64,000 nucleotides of DNA, taken from Chrysaora quinquecirrha. Its lineage: Eukaryota; Cnidaria; Scyphozoa; Semaeostomeae; Pelagiidae. Below the pieces are notes generated by a model. It did not search any database. It had not been told where the DNA came from and was given only the letters and a program-made list of their open reading frames with translations. This document shows, piece by piece, positions 53,853-64,000 of the stretch; within the stretch, counting starts at the first letter, position 1; the number at the start of each line of letters is the position of its first letter. The DNA is taken from NCBI GenBank assembly GCA_014526335.1, contig JACTAT010000119.1, positions 517,364-581,363 on the forward strand, in the 5' to 3' direction. The position numbers and the translations under genes are program-made.

Positions 53853-56654
53853 ACATTGAAATTCTTTCGTGTACTATTTGTTTGAATCTCTTTTTATAAC
53901 CAATTTGTTAGAATAGGGGCATTTCACAAAATAACTTGTTGTTAATTAGAAGTAAGGGTTTCCTTCGTTATTTGTTTATTTAATTTAGAACCCTTAAAAA
54001 TTATACATTACCTACACCTTACAGAATAAGACATCCAGTTCTGCTCGTCCGTTTTTCAAGCAATTAGTAACATTGACATTGTTTGCATAAATATTTCAAA
54101 CTAGATAAACAACCCTTTTGTCCAACATCAGTGTCATACCTGATTCCTCTCCCCTCATGGCAGTTTCTAAAGAAATTCTGTTATCAAAGTTTTAGCTTAT
54201 TGCTTCTTTTGCCCCTCTGAATTTTAAAAACCTAATTTTTGTATGTGAAAGAGACAGAAGCAAATATATTTTTTACAAATTTCATTGTACTGTATTGTAG
54301 GATTTGCAGATTATTGAATTTTCAGTAGATTTCTGATGAAATTGATTAAACTGTAACAACTTTTTGTTTTATTTAAATATTTATATGGTTGCTTCAGTCA
54401 AAAGCCATTAGATATTTTGAACTCTGCTGTCTTTTTGTTATTGTGGTGCTGGTCAAAGCGCTAATGCCTACTGGGGTGTCCAGTGCCTCTAAAGGTAAAG
54501 TTGTTAAAAATCTGAAAGAAACGACTTTTGAACTATTTACCTATGTTTTTAAGGCTGAGAGTTCGAGTGCTAATTTGCAAAAGGGGGTGGTACACTAAAT
54601 AGAAGTTTGGAGTTTTAGATAGGCCTATTAAGTTATAAGTTCATCATAAGTTATAAATTGTTTCTTTGCAAAAAGGAAATAAAATTATATAGCCCTCCCC
54701 GCATATCAATAATTGTAACAAAAGCTATTAACAAAATAAAAACAACCCTATCCTTATTTGACAAGAAAGTCAAATAACCACTCCTTGGAGCACTCCTTAC
54801 AATGTCAAACTCAAAAATTTCTCATTTACAGTACTTGAGTGTTTAATGCTTCTTTTTTATTTTCGTTTCTTCTATAAATGGTGTCAAATAAAACAAATAC
54901 TTGGACGGTAAAACAACAGTCCTTCCTTGTGAGTGAGTGCAACGCCCCTTTTTGAATTTAGCGAACTTTTGCCCCTCTTTGTGGTAATCCTCCATCGGCA
55001 TAAAAAGCTTTATGTGAAAATACCGAATAAAGCATGAAAATTGTGAATATCTCATGTGATTTGAGATTTTGATTTTATTGAAAATAAAGAAAACACGAAA
55101 CAAATCAGAAGAATAAATAAACTCGAAGAAAGAATGAAGTTTGAATCCCAGATGACACGCCCCCCGTGCTACAGAGGTCTTTGAGGGCAAAGTCCAGAAA
55201 ACAAAAGCGTGCAAAGATGTTCTAAACGTGCCTCGTTTCTATGGAGAACATTTTGTTCTCGCTTGGGGTTGTTTGGTTGTTTTTATTTCAACGTGTCCAG
55301 TGACAGTATCCGATTGTTCTTGGTGGCTGAGTTTTATGGGATGTTGGTTTTTTAATTCATTCTGGAAGCAACTAGTTTTCTTTAAGTAAGTTTTTTATCT
55401 TTTTACGAAAAATTTTCAAATTTTGATCTTTGTTTCTTTACTGGTGTGCTGAATTGACTTTGATGAGTGCATTGCCCACCCAACCATGATTGTCTGGCAA
55501 AGTGATGCTTCCCAAGTCTTGAATTTCAAAATTAATACGTTGAATTTTTTAGACAATGTTAATCAATAGTTAGAAAAACATCACAAGCTATAAAATTTGT
55601 TGAAATTCGTTTAAATTGCAATTTGAACTTAAAAAAGAGCAATAAATGTGAGTCTGATTTTGCGAATTTTATGTTTTTGCTGCTGCCATTCGCGTGCAAT
55701 ACTAACAAAACCAGTGAACCATGACGGATGGCATTGAACAATGCCTGCCACCAGGAAATTTTCATGTTACAGACTTTGGAAGCAATCGAATTTTAACATA
55801 AACTTGCTCTTTTGTTTTGAAGTTCACTTTTGTTTATAAACCACTCATGTAGTGAAGGTAGTGCTGTAGTATCCTATTTAATCTCAAAACTGTGAGAACT
55901 ATTGGTTTGAAGTTCAAACAAAAGCCCTTCATGGAATGTGCTTTTGGACAATTTCAGACAGATGGTCTTGGGAAGCTTTTAGCATTAACCTGCACATGAA
56001 CCAATCTGCAGAGTATGATTGTGCATGCATGAGATAAACAATAGAACAATAGAAAATAACAATGGAAATATGCCTCTGCATGCACAAGATCTCATTGTGA
56101 AATGCCATACTCCCCGGACAGGGGCATGAATTGAAAGGATGACCCATTACCAAAGCAATCATAGCATAGTCTTTTTAAAATGCACCCCATGGCTGGCTGG
56201 CCCATGACAAAGCAAAAATAACACAACCACCAATGTTTCTTTTATGTGCAGAAAATCCTGTAGATAAGAATGATGAGATGATAGGAAAGGAAAACAAAGG
56301 CTTTCTTGTTTTGAACAAAATTTTGTTTGTGAAATATAGAAAGAAGTGCAAACTGGTAGCATGACACGTGAACTTTCAAATTTTTTGCATGAGAGCCCCC
56401 CTAATTTGATACCTCTAATTTGATACCTCTGTCAGTAATTCCTTGGGCACCATTTTGACCCCAGTTCCCAAGTGTTGATTTAAAATAAATCTAACATTTC
56501 AAGGATGGAACACAAGTTGCAAATTGCAAGGTGTTCCCTAGCCATGGAAATGCATTTCCTTTAAGGCAAAGGGCATTTGCCCCAGTGAAATGCTTGGCTT
56601 GTGCCACATGATTTATATCAAATTATTTCAATTTCTGAATCTTATTTCTAATAG
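53853..56654. other. LC3-PC intergenic region
   Basis: It should contain the LC3 3' UTR and the PC promoter and first non-coding exon. A possible PC leader exon ends at the GTAAG at 55386; nothing else proves it. No convincing ORF. Confidence 0.5.
54678..54683 (+). terminator. Candidate LC3 polyadenylation signal
   Basis: The first clean AATAAA downstream of the LC3 stop that I noticed. It would give a 3' UTR of about 830 bases. Confidence 0.3.
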
Positions 56655-59600
56655 GTTGTCTAGAAGTAATTGAAACCATGTTCCGAGTACAGAACTGTAA
56701 GCTCAAAGAAGTGGTGCTGAAGCAATTTGCTTTGAAGCCAAACACCAATTTGCAGCTGACAAACAGAATTTCTTTGCCATGCCTTCAACTTTGCCAAAGA
56801 TTAAGCACATCAAAAACAAAGAAGACATCAAATGTCCCTGTGAAAACAAAGATAAACAAGATTATGGTTGCAAACAGGGGTGAGATAGCAGTTAGAGTTT
56901 TCAGAGCTGCTACAGAAGCAGGTATTAGAACCGTTGCTGTGTATTCAGAACAAGATGCCAAACATCTTCATCGTCAGAAAGCAGATGAAGCTTATTTGAT
57001 TGGCAGAGGAATGCCTCCTGTTGCTGCTTATTTGAATATACCTGAATTGATAAGAATTGGAAAGGTAAGTTTTATTGATTGATGATTGAGCTATTGATTG
57101 AATGATCAAGCAAACTGATTGAATGCTTGGTTTAATAAAAAAAAATTTTGGCTCACTGATTCAAAAATCATTTTTTTCTAATTCACTTATTGTTTGTTTG
57201 ATTTAATTCATTTCATTCAATGGTAAGTTGTCTTGATTGCTGGTTAACTTATTGCATGATTGAGTGATCAGTTGCTTTTGATTAATTGATTCATGTATTG
57301 ATTCAGTGATCAGATGTTCTGATTGTTTGATTCTTTCTTTCTTGATTCAGTGATCAGTTGTTGGGTTTGTTTGATTCATTTATTGATTCAGTGATCAGCT
57401 GCTATTTATCAATTGGCTGATTGATTGATTCAGTGATCAGTTATTTCTGTTGTTTGATTGGTTGGTTGATACAGTGATTAATTGGTTTTGATTGTTTGAT
57501 TCATTGATTAATTAAACGAACAAATGTTTTGATTGTTTGATTCTTTGTTTGATTCAGTGATCATTTGTTTGGGTTGTTTGATTCATTGACTGAATCAATG
57601 ATCAGTTGTTTCTGTTGTTGATTAGTTGCTTGATTCAATGATCAGTTATTTATATTTCTTGATTCGTTGATTGATACAATGATCTTTTGTTTATTTTTTG
57701 ATTGATTGATTGATCAAATGTTTTTATTGTTTGATTCTTTCTTGTTTGATTCAGTGACCAGTTGTTTGGTTTCTTTGATTCATTGATTGATTCAGTGATT
57801 GATTGATTGATTTGTTGTTTGGTTAGTTGATTGATACAGTGATTAATTTTTTTGATTGATTGATTCATTGGTCAATTCAATGCTCAATTTTTTCTTTTGT
57901 TTGTTTGGTTGATCGATTCCACTGTATGGAGGTTAGGTCAGCCAAGAAACGAATTTCAGTACAGAAATATTTGGCCATTGTTTGAAGGTGTCGTTTGTAA
58001 ATAGGTGTCTGGAAGAAACCAGGGTTATCAGGGGGACAAAACATTTTCCGCATCCCCACACACTCCCTTCTGTTTATCTCAGTTCTTAGTCCTTTTGTTT
58101 TTGTAACAGTTACACATTTTTCACTCCAAAAATCCTAAAACCAACTGTTCAGGATGTTTTTCTTTGTTGGTCTCTAGCATGTTTGATATAGTTGTGCCCG
58201 AGAGGGCATTATCTTTATTTCGAACACATTGTGATATCCTCTATAATCCTTCAGATATTCTTTGTGAAATGCGCTTTTTGAACGGCTTTGGATAAATAAA
58301 ACCCAAACCACATTCCACAGCGACAAAGTCTAAAGTCTGTCTAGTAGCTTGGTCATTAATAAACATGTGGACAAGCAGATGATCTTGCATGTGATGTCCT
58401 TGTGAATTGTGATAACCACAATGCACTGAACGTGTTTTCGCATTTAAATGAAAAGGAAGGTTATTTTGAATTTAACTTCATTGTTCGAGAGCCTAGACGT
58501 TCCCCCCAGGTTTTCCAAACCCACTCATGTCTACCGACAACTCTAAATGTGGCGAAATGGTCTTTGCGCTGAAAACTAAAATGACACTCTAAATGCAAAA
58601 AATTAAAAACAATGCGCGTCTAAAAGTGTTTGTATGTTTTTTACCCATGTGTAGAGATCATTTACGAAAAACAAACCCAAATGTAGGGAAATTGTTGCTA
58701 AAAATACCCATTTTTGCGGCACAACCAGTGTAATGGACAATGTAAATATCCCCCCCCCACGCATAGCTGGCTACGAAAACCTTCTAAGCTCGGAAACTTT
58801 TTTCAGTGCCTCATAACTAAACCAAGAGCTTCGCAGTCGGAATATCGAGGGCCCAAATTGTTTCACACCCCTATGAAAATTTAATTGCGTATAACGTCGA
58901 GGGAGACTTCTTTTTATGTTTGTATTTGAACAAAGTGTTGTGGTGTGATGTGAAAAGGGGTAGACAAAGCGAGACTTTTTAGCAAAACAGTGGAACCTCA
59001 ATATAACGGACCCTTATGTGGCCAATATAACTGTCCGCAATAGAGAGGTGTCCCCTGTGAAGAGGTTTCTATTTCATAGAAATTACCCTTGAGACAATAT
59101 TTGTCCGTTGTTTAGTGAGTGGTTTGTAGAGGTGTCCGTTATTGAAGGTCTCACTGTACTCAGCTTACACAATGCCAAACTATTCACGAAGTACAATCGA
59201 ATATCTTTAGGGTGACAGTTCTTTCATATTAATGCGTTCGAAGTCTTACAGTACACGTTAGTCCCATCTATCAAGACTACACTTTAGTCCCATCTGGAAA
59301 TTTCTTGAATCATAAGCATGACCTTAGCCATCCCTCGCTTTATTCACTCCACGATCAAAAACATTAGAATGTTATTTCCATAAGAAAATTCTAAATGGAT
59401 GATTCATTTTCCCATTAGGAACACGACGTAGATGCCATTCACCCTGGTTATGGATTCTTATCCGAAAGACATGACTTTGCAAGAGCATGTGTCAAAGCTG
59501 GAATCAAATTCATCGGCCCTACGCCAGAAGTCATTCATATGATGGGTGACAAAATTGAAGCTCGAAACACGGCTATCAAAAATAACATCCCGGTAATTCC

Positions 59601-62600
59601 GGGAACAGACCACCCTGTTAAAACGATAGAAGAAGTGAAAGAATTCTGCGAAGAGTTTGGTTTGCCCATAATGCTCAAAGCTGCATACGGTGGTGGAGGT
59701 AGGGGCATGAGGGTTGTCAGAGATGCTTCAGAGTTGGAGAAGATGTTTGAGCTGGCTACTTCTGAGGCAAGGGCTGCTTTTGGTGATGGATCTATGTTTG
59801 TAGAGAGATTTATATGTAAGTTTTATAGTTTGAGCCGTTTGCTTTTTGATCTTGTATGTGTTATAAGTTTCCTGTCTCTCGATAACCTCAAGGTGCTTAA
59901 TCAGCTTCAATTGAATTGGTATCTTAAATACAACACCCCAGTCCCACTTGCACAAGAAAAATGTTCGATTAGAGGTTTAGAATTCATGCTGTTCCCAGTA
60001 ACTACAAAGACCGGTCTTCTTACCACCTGAAAGCAAGAATGGGTTGATTGTTTCCAGTCGAAGGTCACAGTTTTGAAGGACACATTTAGCTCTGAAGATC
60101 TATTAAAGAGCCAGCCAGTTCGTCGATTTTGTAAATAGGCATTAAACTGTAAACTGTAAACATAATGCCCATGAGTTGCTACATCTGATATCTCTCTTTC
60201 AATAACGTTATTGAGAAATCAAAAGTGGCAAAAATTATCTGCTGCTGATGACGGTATAATGGTTAAGGCTTGGATTCACTTTGTAAAAACTCTTGCTCCA
60301 TTTCTATGTGACAGATAGACAAGGCGTGCGCCTACGTATCTATAGACCAATAAAAGACGGTAGCTATATACATTAAAAATGGTTCAAATGAGCGAAGCTT
60401 TTCATAAAAATATTAACATCATCATGGCACCACACTTTTTGCCTAAGTATCTGTCCAGATTTCACGGCTAAATCCGTTAAAGTAGTTTAATATCTTGGAA
60501 AATACGCAGTACGACCAGGAATATTACCACAAAAGTACAAATTCACTGTTAGTTAAGCTTGTTTGATAAATTGTGTTCGTATGATATTAATGTAACGCAT
60601 CTTACTTTACTGTATATCCATTAACCACATGTTTGCTTTCTTATCGCCAACAGCTCGACCAAGGCATATCGAAGTCCAGATTTTAGGAGATGCTTACGGT
60701 AATGTTGTTCATCTTTACGAGAGGGATTGCTCCGTCCAACGCCGTCACCAGAAAGTCGTTGAAACGGCGCCAGCTCCACATCTACCAAAGGAATTAAGGG
60801 ATACGTTAACAAGCGATGCTGTACGGCTGTGCAATGCAGTTGGTTATCAAAGCGCTGGAACGGTAGAGTTTTTGATTGATGAAGAAGGAAATCACTACTT
60901 CATTGAGGTCAATGCTCGATTGCAAGTTGAACACACTGTTACAGAAGAAATAACTGGGTATGCATCTAAATTATGTTACGTTACTCTTATAGAAAGACAA
61001 ATCCAGCCACTTTATGTTATTTCAAAAATTTTTGATTCACGAAGCTGTGATGTGTTGGGAAGAATTGACATCTAGCCTCGTTTTCTGTGAACCACGTTGC
61101 ATTTCAGCCCAGGAATTTTGAAATGGCTTGACAACAAGGGAGATTCAACCAGAGCAACCCACCTCTGGTTGTATCACCCTTGTTTTGCTCCCACCCCTTG
61201 GCTACGCCACCATCAGCAGCATCTTCATACTAGGATTCCCTCCTTGCTTCCCTTTGTTTTTGATCAATCGTTGAACACGATACCCTGTAGTAGATATCTT
61301 AAGCACTGTAAAATACCTAATTACTACGTGTATCTAAGAATAATTAATTTCCTAGTTATCATAAAAAACATGAACCCACATTTGCATCTTGAACAAAGAA
61401 TTCTATAACACGCCAATCAAACCATATTTTCTTTAGATCAACCGTGCATTACCTATTTTATTCTCGTGTGAAATTGGAAATATTCGCAAAAACATAATCA
61501 ACCCTACTACTATACTGACACCCTCGTCACCTCACATTGTGCTTAGAACATGAAACGTTAGACTGTGACTGTTTCTGTTTCATTCAAATTTTAGCGTTGA
61601 CTTGGTCAAAGCTCAGATTGGCGTCGCTGAGGGAAAAACTCTTGAAGAAATGCAGCTATCCCAAGATAACATATCAGTATCGGGACATGCGATTCAAGCA
61701 AGAATCACTACTGAAGATCCGGCCAATGGATTTGTGCCAGATACTGGAAGAATAGAGGTAACCTCTTTGTTCACATTTTCACTTGTTTTCGGTACCGTAA
61801 ATCCTCGAATAACCCCCCTCGAATAAACCCCCACCTAAGAAATCATTTTTGCAAATAAGCCCCCATGGGGAATTATTTAAATGCCTTATGATTCTGTTTT
61901 GTTTGTCTTTGTCTATGATGCATCATTCAACTAATTACAACACTGAAAATGCTAGTGCTGACAGGGTTCACTATCATCCAATAATCAGCCATTGGCTGTT
62001 GGCAAGCAGCTGATTTTGATTATAGAATACAGATAAGTTATCTTTTCGCTCTCTGCTATTCTGTCGAAAACACACTGGAACTATGGAACTTTTTAATAAG
62101 CACCTTCCCTCATAATAATTTGCGGTATTACACTGCCTTAGCTCTCGTTGATTTTCAAAGTTGTATTATCTTTCAACTTGCGTATTTTATTAGATTCTCA
62201 TCAGAGAAAGCAGTACCAGTTTTCGCTGTGGGTCTAACAATTGCCTTCTTATGCACTCTATCATCACTGTTGCTTTGATTATACCTATTAACTATTTCCT
62301 TGGAACCCCCTTTCCTTGTTTCTACAGTAATTGTGAATGACAAATTTTGATAAATTCCCTTTTCAATCAATGTTTGTCCGTTTAGCCACGTCACAAAACA
62401 TTGCTCGTCAAACATTTTTTGCTTGATGTAAACATAGAATGTTTTTGAAGTTGCTGAAGGAATTCTGTTTGCTTAGCAATGTTTTGCGACGTTGCCGAAT
62501 TGTAAAACATTGCGTGAAAAGCCAAATCTCAATGTTTGATCATTTGGCCAGAGCCTTAGAGTTGACCTTAGAATTGTCACAAGACGATAAACAAGGTTCT

Positions 62601-64000
62601 TCTTCATTTCTTTAGAGTGTTTTCAGTGTTAGAACATGTTAATGTAGGTGTAAAAGCAGAATCCTAAAACCAGCACACGCTGAAAAAGTAAGAGGGCCAA
62701 ATGTGCCGCTCGATATACGGCATCTCCTTGTACGTATTAGTAAACATACCTTTAACCAATGCCTGTGGCAGATACCACACTCAATGATTATGATAATGAA
62801 TCTTTCGCGTCTTTTTCAGGTATTTAGAAGTGGTGAAGGTATGGGCATTCGTTTAGATGGAGCATCTGGTTTTGCTGGTGCCATCATATCGCCACATTAT
62901 GATTCTTTACTGGTTAAAGTCATTGCTCATGCTAGTAAGTACAAAGATGCAGCGATCAAACTCTCACGTTCACTCAAAGAATTCAGAATTAGGGGTGTCA
63001 AGGTATTTTGTTTTCAAACACTACTATAGCTATTTCTTTGAGTAGTATTGCAGCTTTGTTCTATCACTAACACCAGTACTGCTACTGTTTCCATTACAAT
63101 TACTGTTTATATTACTATTGTATTACTTCTTCTACGATTGCTATTACCATTACTGTTGTCCTCTTGTTGCTGCTATAACTATTATTACTTTACTATTCGG
63201 AATACTATTATTTGCTGACTATTCGTGACTGTTACTTTTTAGTACTATTACTAAATTGTTACTATTACTACTACAATTGCTATATTATTGCTACAATTAC
63301 TATCACAATCGCTACAGTACTATTGATTTAACTCTGACTATTTATATAGTTATTACTATTGCTATTCATCTCACTATTTCCACTACTATTACAATTTCTG
63401 TTACTGTAACTGTTACTATTTCTTTTCGTATAACCATTACTATAACTGTTACTGTAAATCACAATTTCTACTAATATTATTGCTGCTACTATTATTACCA
63501 TTACTACCATGTACTATTATTACAACTATTGTTGTTACTATAACCTTAACTATAAATATCCTATATTTCTATTTTAATTATTATTTTGACAATAACTATT
63601 ACTTCAGCTACTATTGGTGATAAAATTACTTACTGTTACTATTTCTTCAGTAAAATTACTACAAATGTTAGAATTTCTACTAAAATGGCTACTAACTCTT
63701 TAGTTACATAGCTATTACTATTGCTATTTATCAATATTTCCACTTTCTTTTACTGTAGCTATTACTCTTACTGCTACGTCTACTCAAACTGTTACTTTTG
63801 CTATAACTATAACTATTACTATTTCTGTTTATCACCATTTGTACTATTACTATTACGATTGCTATTACTATCAAAACTGTACTATAACTATAATCATTAG
63901 CTTCTATAACTATAATCTTAACTATAACTGTAACTTTTAATATTACTATTATCACTTTGTTCTCACTGAGCATTTTCTTCTTATTTTAGACAAATATTCC
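56655..64000 (+). CDS. PC: Pyruvate carboxylase, mitochondrial (5' part, continues past right edge)
   Basis: Biotin enzyme that makes oxaloacetate from pyruvate, bicarbonate and ATP in the mitochondrial matrix; anaplerosis and gluconeogenesis. Five complete coding exons plus the first bases of a sixth are visible, all in the N-terminal biotin carboxylase domain: [17 protein letters not shown], the glycine-rich ATP-grasp loop [26 protein letters not shown], the Gln/Arg-rich QRRHQKVVE and [18 protein letters not shown] with the catalytic residues. About 45 residues before KIMVANRGE are basic and serine-rich, as a matrix targeting peptide should be. The choice of PC over acetyl- or propionyl-CoA carboxylase rests on [21 protein letters not shown] 5' non-coding exon is implied by the splice acceptor at 56654. 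Confidence 0.95.
56678..57064 (+). CDS. PC: PC coding exon 1 (start, transit peptide, BC N-terminus)
   Basis: The exon itself starts at 56655 after ctaatag; its first 23 bases are untranslated. The ATG at 56678 opens 129 codons, exit phase 0, donor GTAAGT. Residues 1 to about 45 are the presumed targeting peptide, followed by [20 protein letters not shown]. Confidence 0.95.
57070..57905. repeat. Degenerate minisatellite in PC intron 1
   Basis: Repeats of a TTGATTGATTCAGTGATCAG type unit with TTGTTTGATT spacers fill about 0.8 kb just after the donor of PC exon 1. Confidence 0.88.
57906..59418. other. PC intron 1, rest
   Basis: It is unique-looking sequence apart from the short Tigger-like element at 58988-59156. 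No exon is seen. Confidence 0.55.
58988..59156. mobile_element. Short inverted-repeat element (Tigger-like)
   Basis: The ends CAGTGGAACCTCAATATAAC and GTTATTGAAGGTCTCACTG are inverted; it has the same CCGTT/AACGG core as the 45.1 kb copy. It lies in PC intron 1. Confidence 0.68.
59419..59815 (+). CDS. PC: PC coding exon 2 (ATP-grasp core)
   Basis: It starts [17 protein letters not shown] and contains [16 protein letters not shown] and the nucleotide loop [11 protein letters not shown]; exit phase 1. Confidence 0.95.
60654..60957 (+). CDS. PC: PC coding exon 3 (catalytic residues)
   Basis: It contains [35 protein letters not shown] and [18 protein letters not shown]; phase 1 in, 2 out. Confidence 0.95.
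61595..61757 (+). CDS. PC: PC coding exon 4
   Basis: It reads [19 protein letters not shown] and [20 protein letters not shown]; phase 2 in, 0 out. The donor is GTAACC. Confidence 0.94.
62333..62560. mobile_element. MITE family A, partial, in PC intron
   Basis: It contains TTGCTCGTCAAACATTTTTT, GCAATGTTTTGCGACGT and the right end TGTTTGATCATTTGGCCAG. The left end is unclear. Confidence 0.55.
62820..63002 (+). CDS. PC: PC coding exon 5
   Basis: It reads [35 protein letters not shown] and FRIRGVK; phase 0/0. Confidence 0.94.
63040..63960. repeat. (ACTATT)n-like repeat in PC intron 5
   Basis: Variants of TTACTATTACTATTGCT fill almost the whole intron up to the exon at 63990. Confidence 0.9.
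63990..64000 (+). CDS. PC: PC coding exon 6, first bases
   Basis: After acceptor ttattttag the 11 bases read TNI and part of the next codon, exactly what follows RGVK in PC. Confidence 0.85.

Noticed and set aside
54843..55214. 123-codon minus ORF between LC3 and PC
   Set aside because: No family resemblance, no splice or start context, in the region where the PC promoter is expected.
59539..60030. 163-codon ORF as an uninterrupted PC product
   Set aside because: Homology stops at 59815, where a GTAAG donor lies, and resumes at 60654; the tail is intron read-through.

Overview
This is animal nuclear DNA: AT-rich, with short exons bounded by GT/AG splice sites, long introns and many interspersed repeats. 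Three protein-coding genes carry the window. On the minus strand a very large SZT2 gene (KICSTOR complex, amino-acid control of mTORC1) runs from about 51.15 kb down past the left edge. On the plus strand follow an Atg8-family gene of the MAP1LC3C type (52.04-53.85 kb) and the 5' part of mitochondrial pyruvate carboxylase (56.65 kb to beyond the right edge). As far as I know SZT2 is missing from common insects and nematodes, so a non-ecdysozoan marine invertebrate is likely, perhaps a cnidarian. The repeats fit that, but I cannot fix the species.

SZT2 was rebuilt by eye from nearly 50 exons. Splice sites and codon phases agree across almost every junction and add up to about 3,000 codons, with the C-terminal end outside the window. 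The first exon looks non-coding and holds a 42-codon upstream ORF. Two junctions do not agree in phase: between 35685 and 34498, and between 11585 and 10558. Exons there are lost, diverged or overlooked. A 2.7-kb direct tandem duplication (19.6-22.3 and 22.3-25.0 kb) repeats three SZT2 exons and two AT-rich microsatellites. The left copy lacks the start of its first exon and the right copy has a 1-base frameshift, so this is either a real rearrangement or two haplotypes joined by the assembler.

The introns hold most of the mobile DNA. There is one nearly complete but frameshifted LINE (about 40.1-43.9 kb), a second LINE 3' fragment (10.8-11.15 kb) and a pair of tRNA-derived SINEs (39.15-39.88 kb). 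Several families of short non-autonomous DNA transposons have clear terminal inverted repeats. Some have 3-bp TWA target duplications like PIF/Harbinger, and some have pogo/Tigger-like ends. There are two foldback elements, a 1.47-kb TIR element, and microsatellites or minisatellites in several introns.

The SZT2 and LC3 genes are head to head and about 0.9 kb apart, which puts a nutrient-signalling brake on mTORC1 and an autophagy conjugation protein on one possible shared promoter. The LC3 protein ends exactly on the glycine that is normally exposed by ATG4, which is unusual for an animal LC3. I saw no prokaryotic operon, CRISPR array, rRNA or functional tRNA gene.
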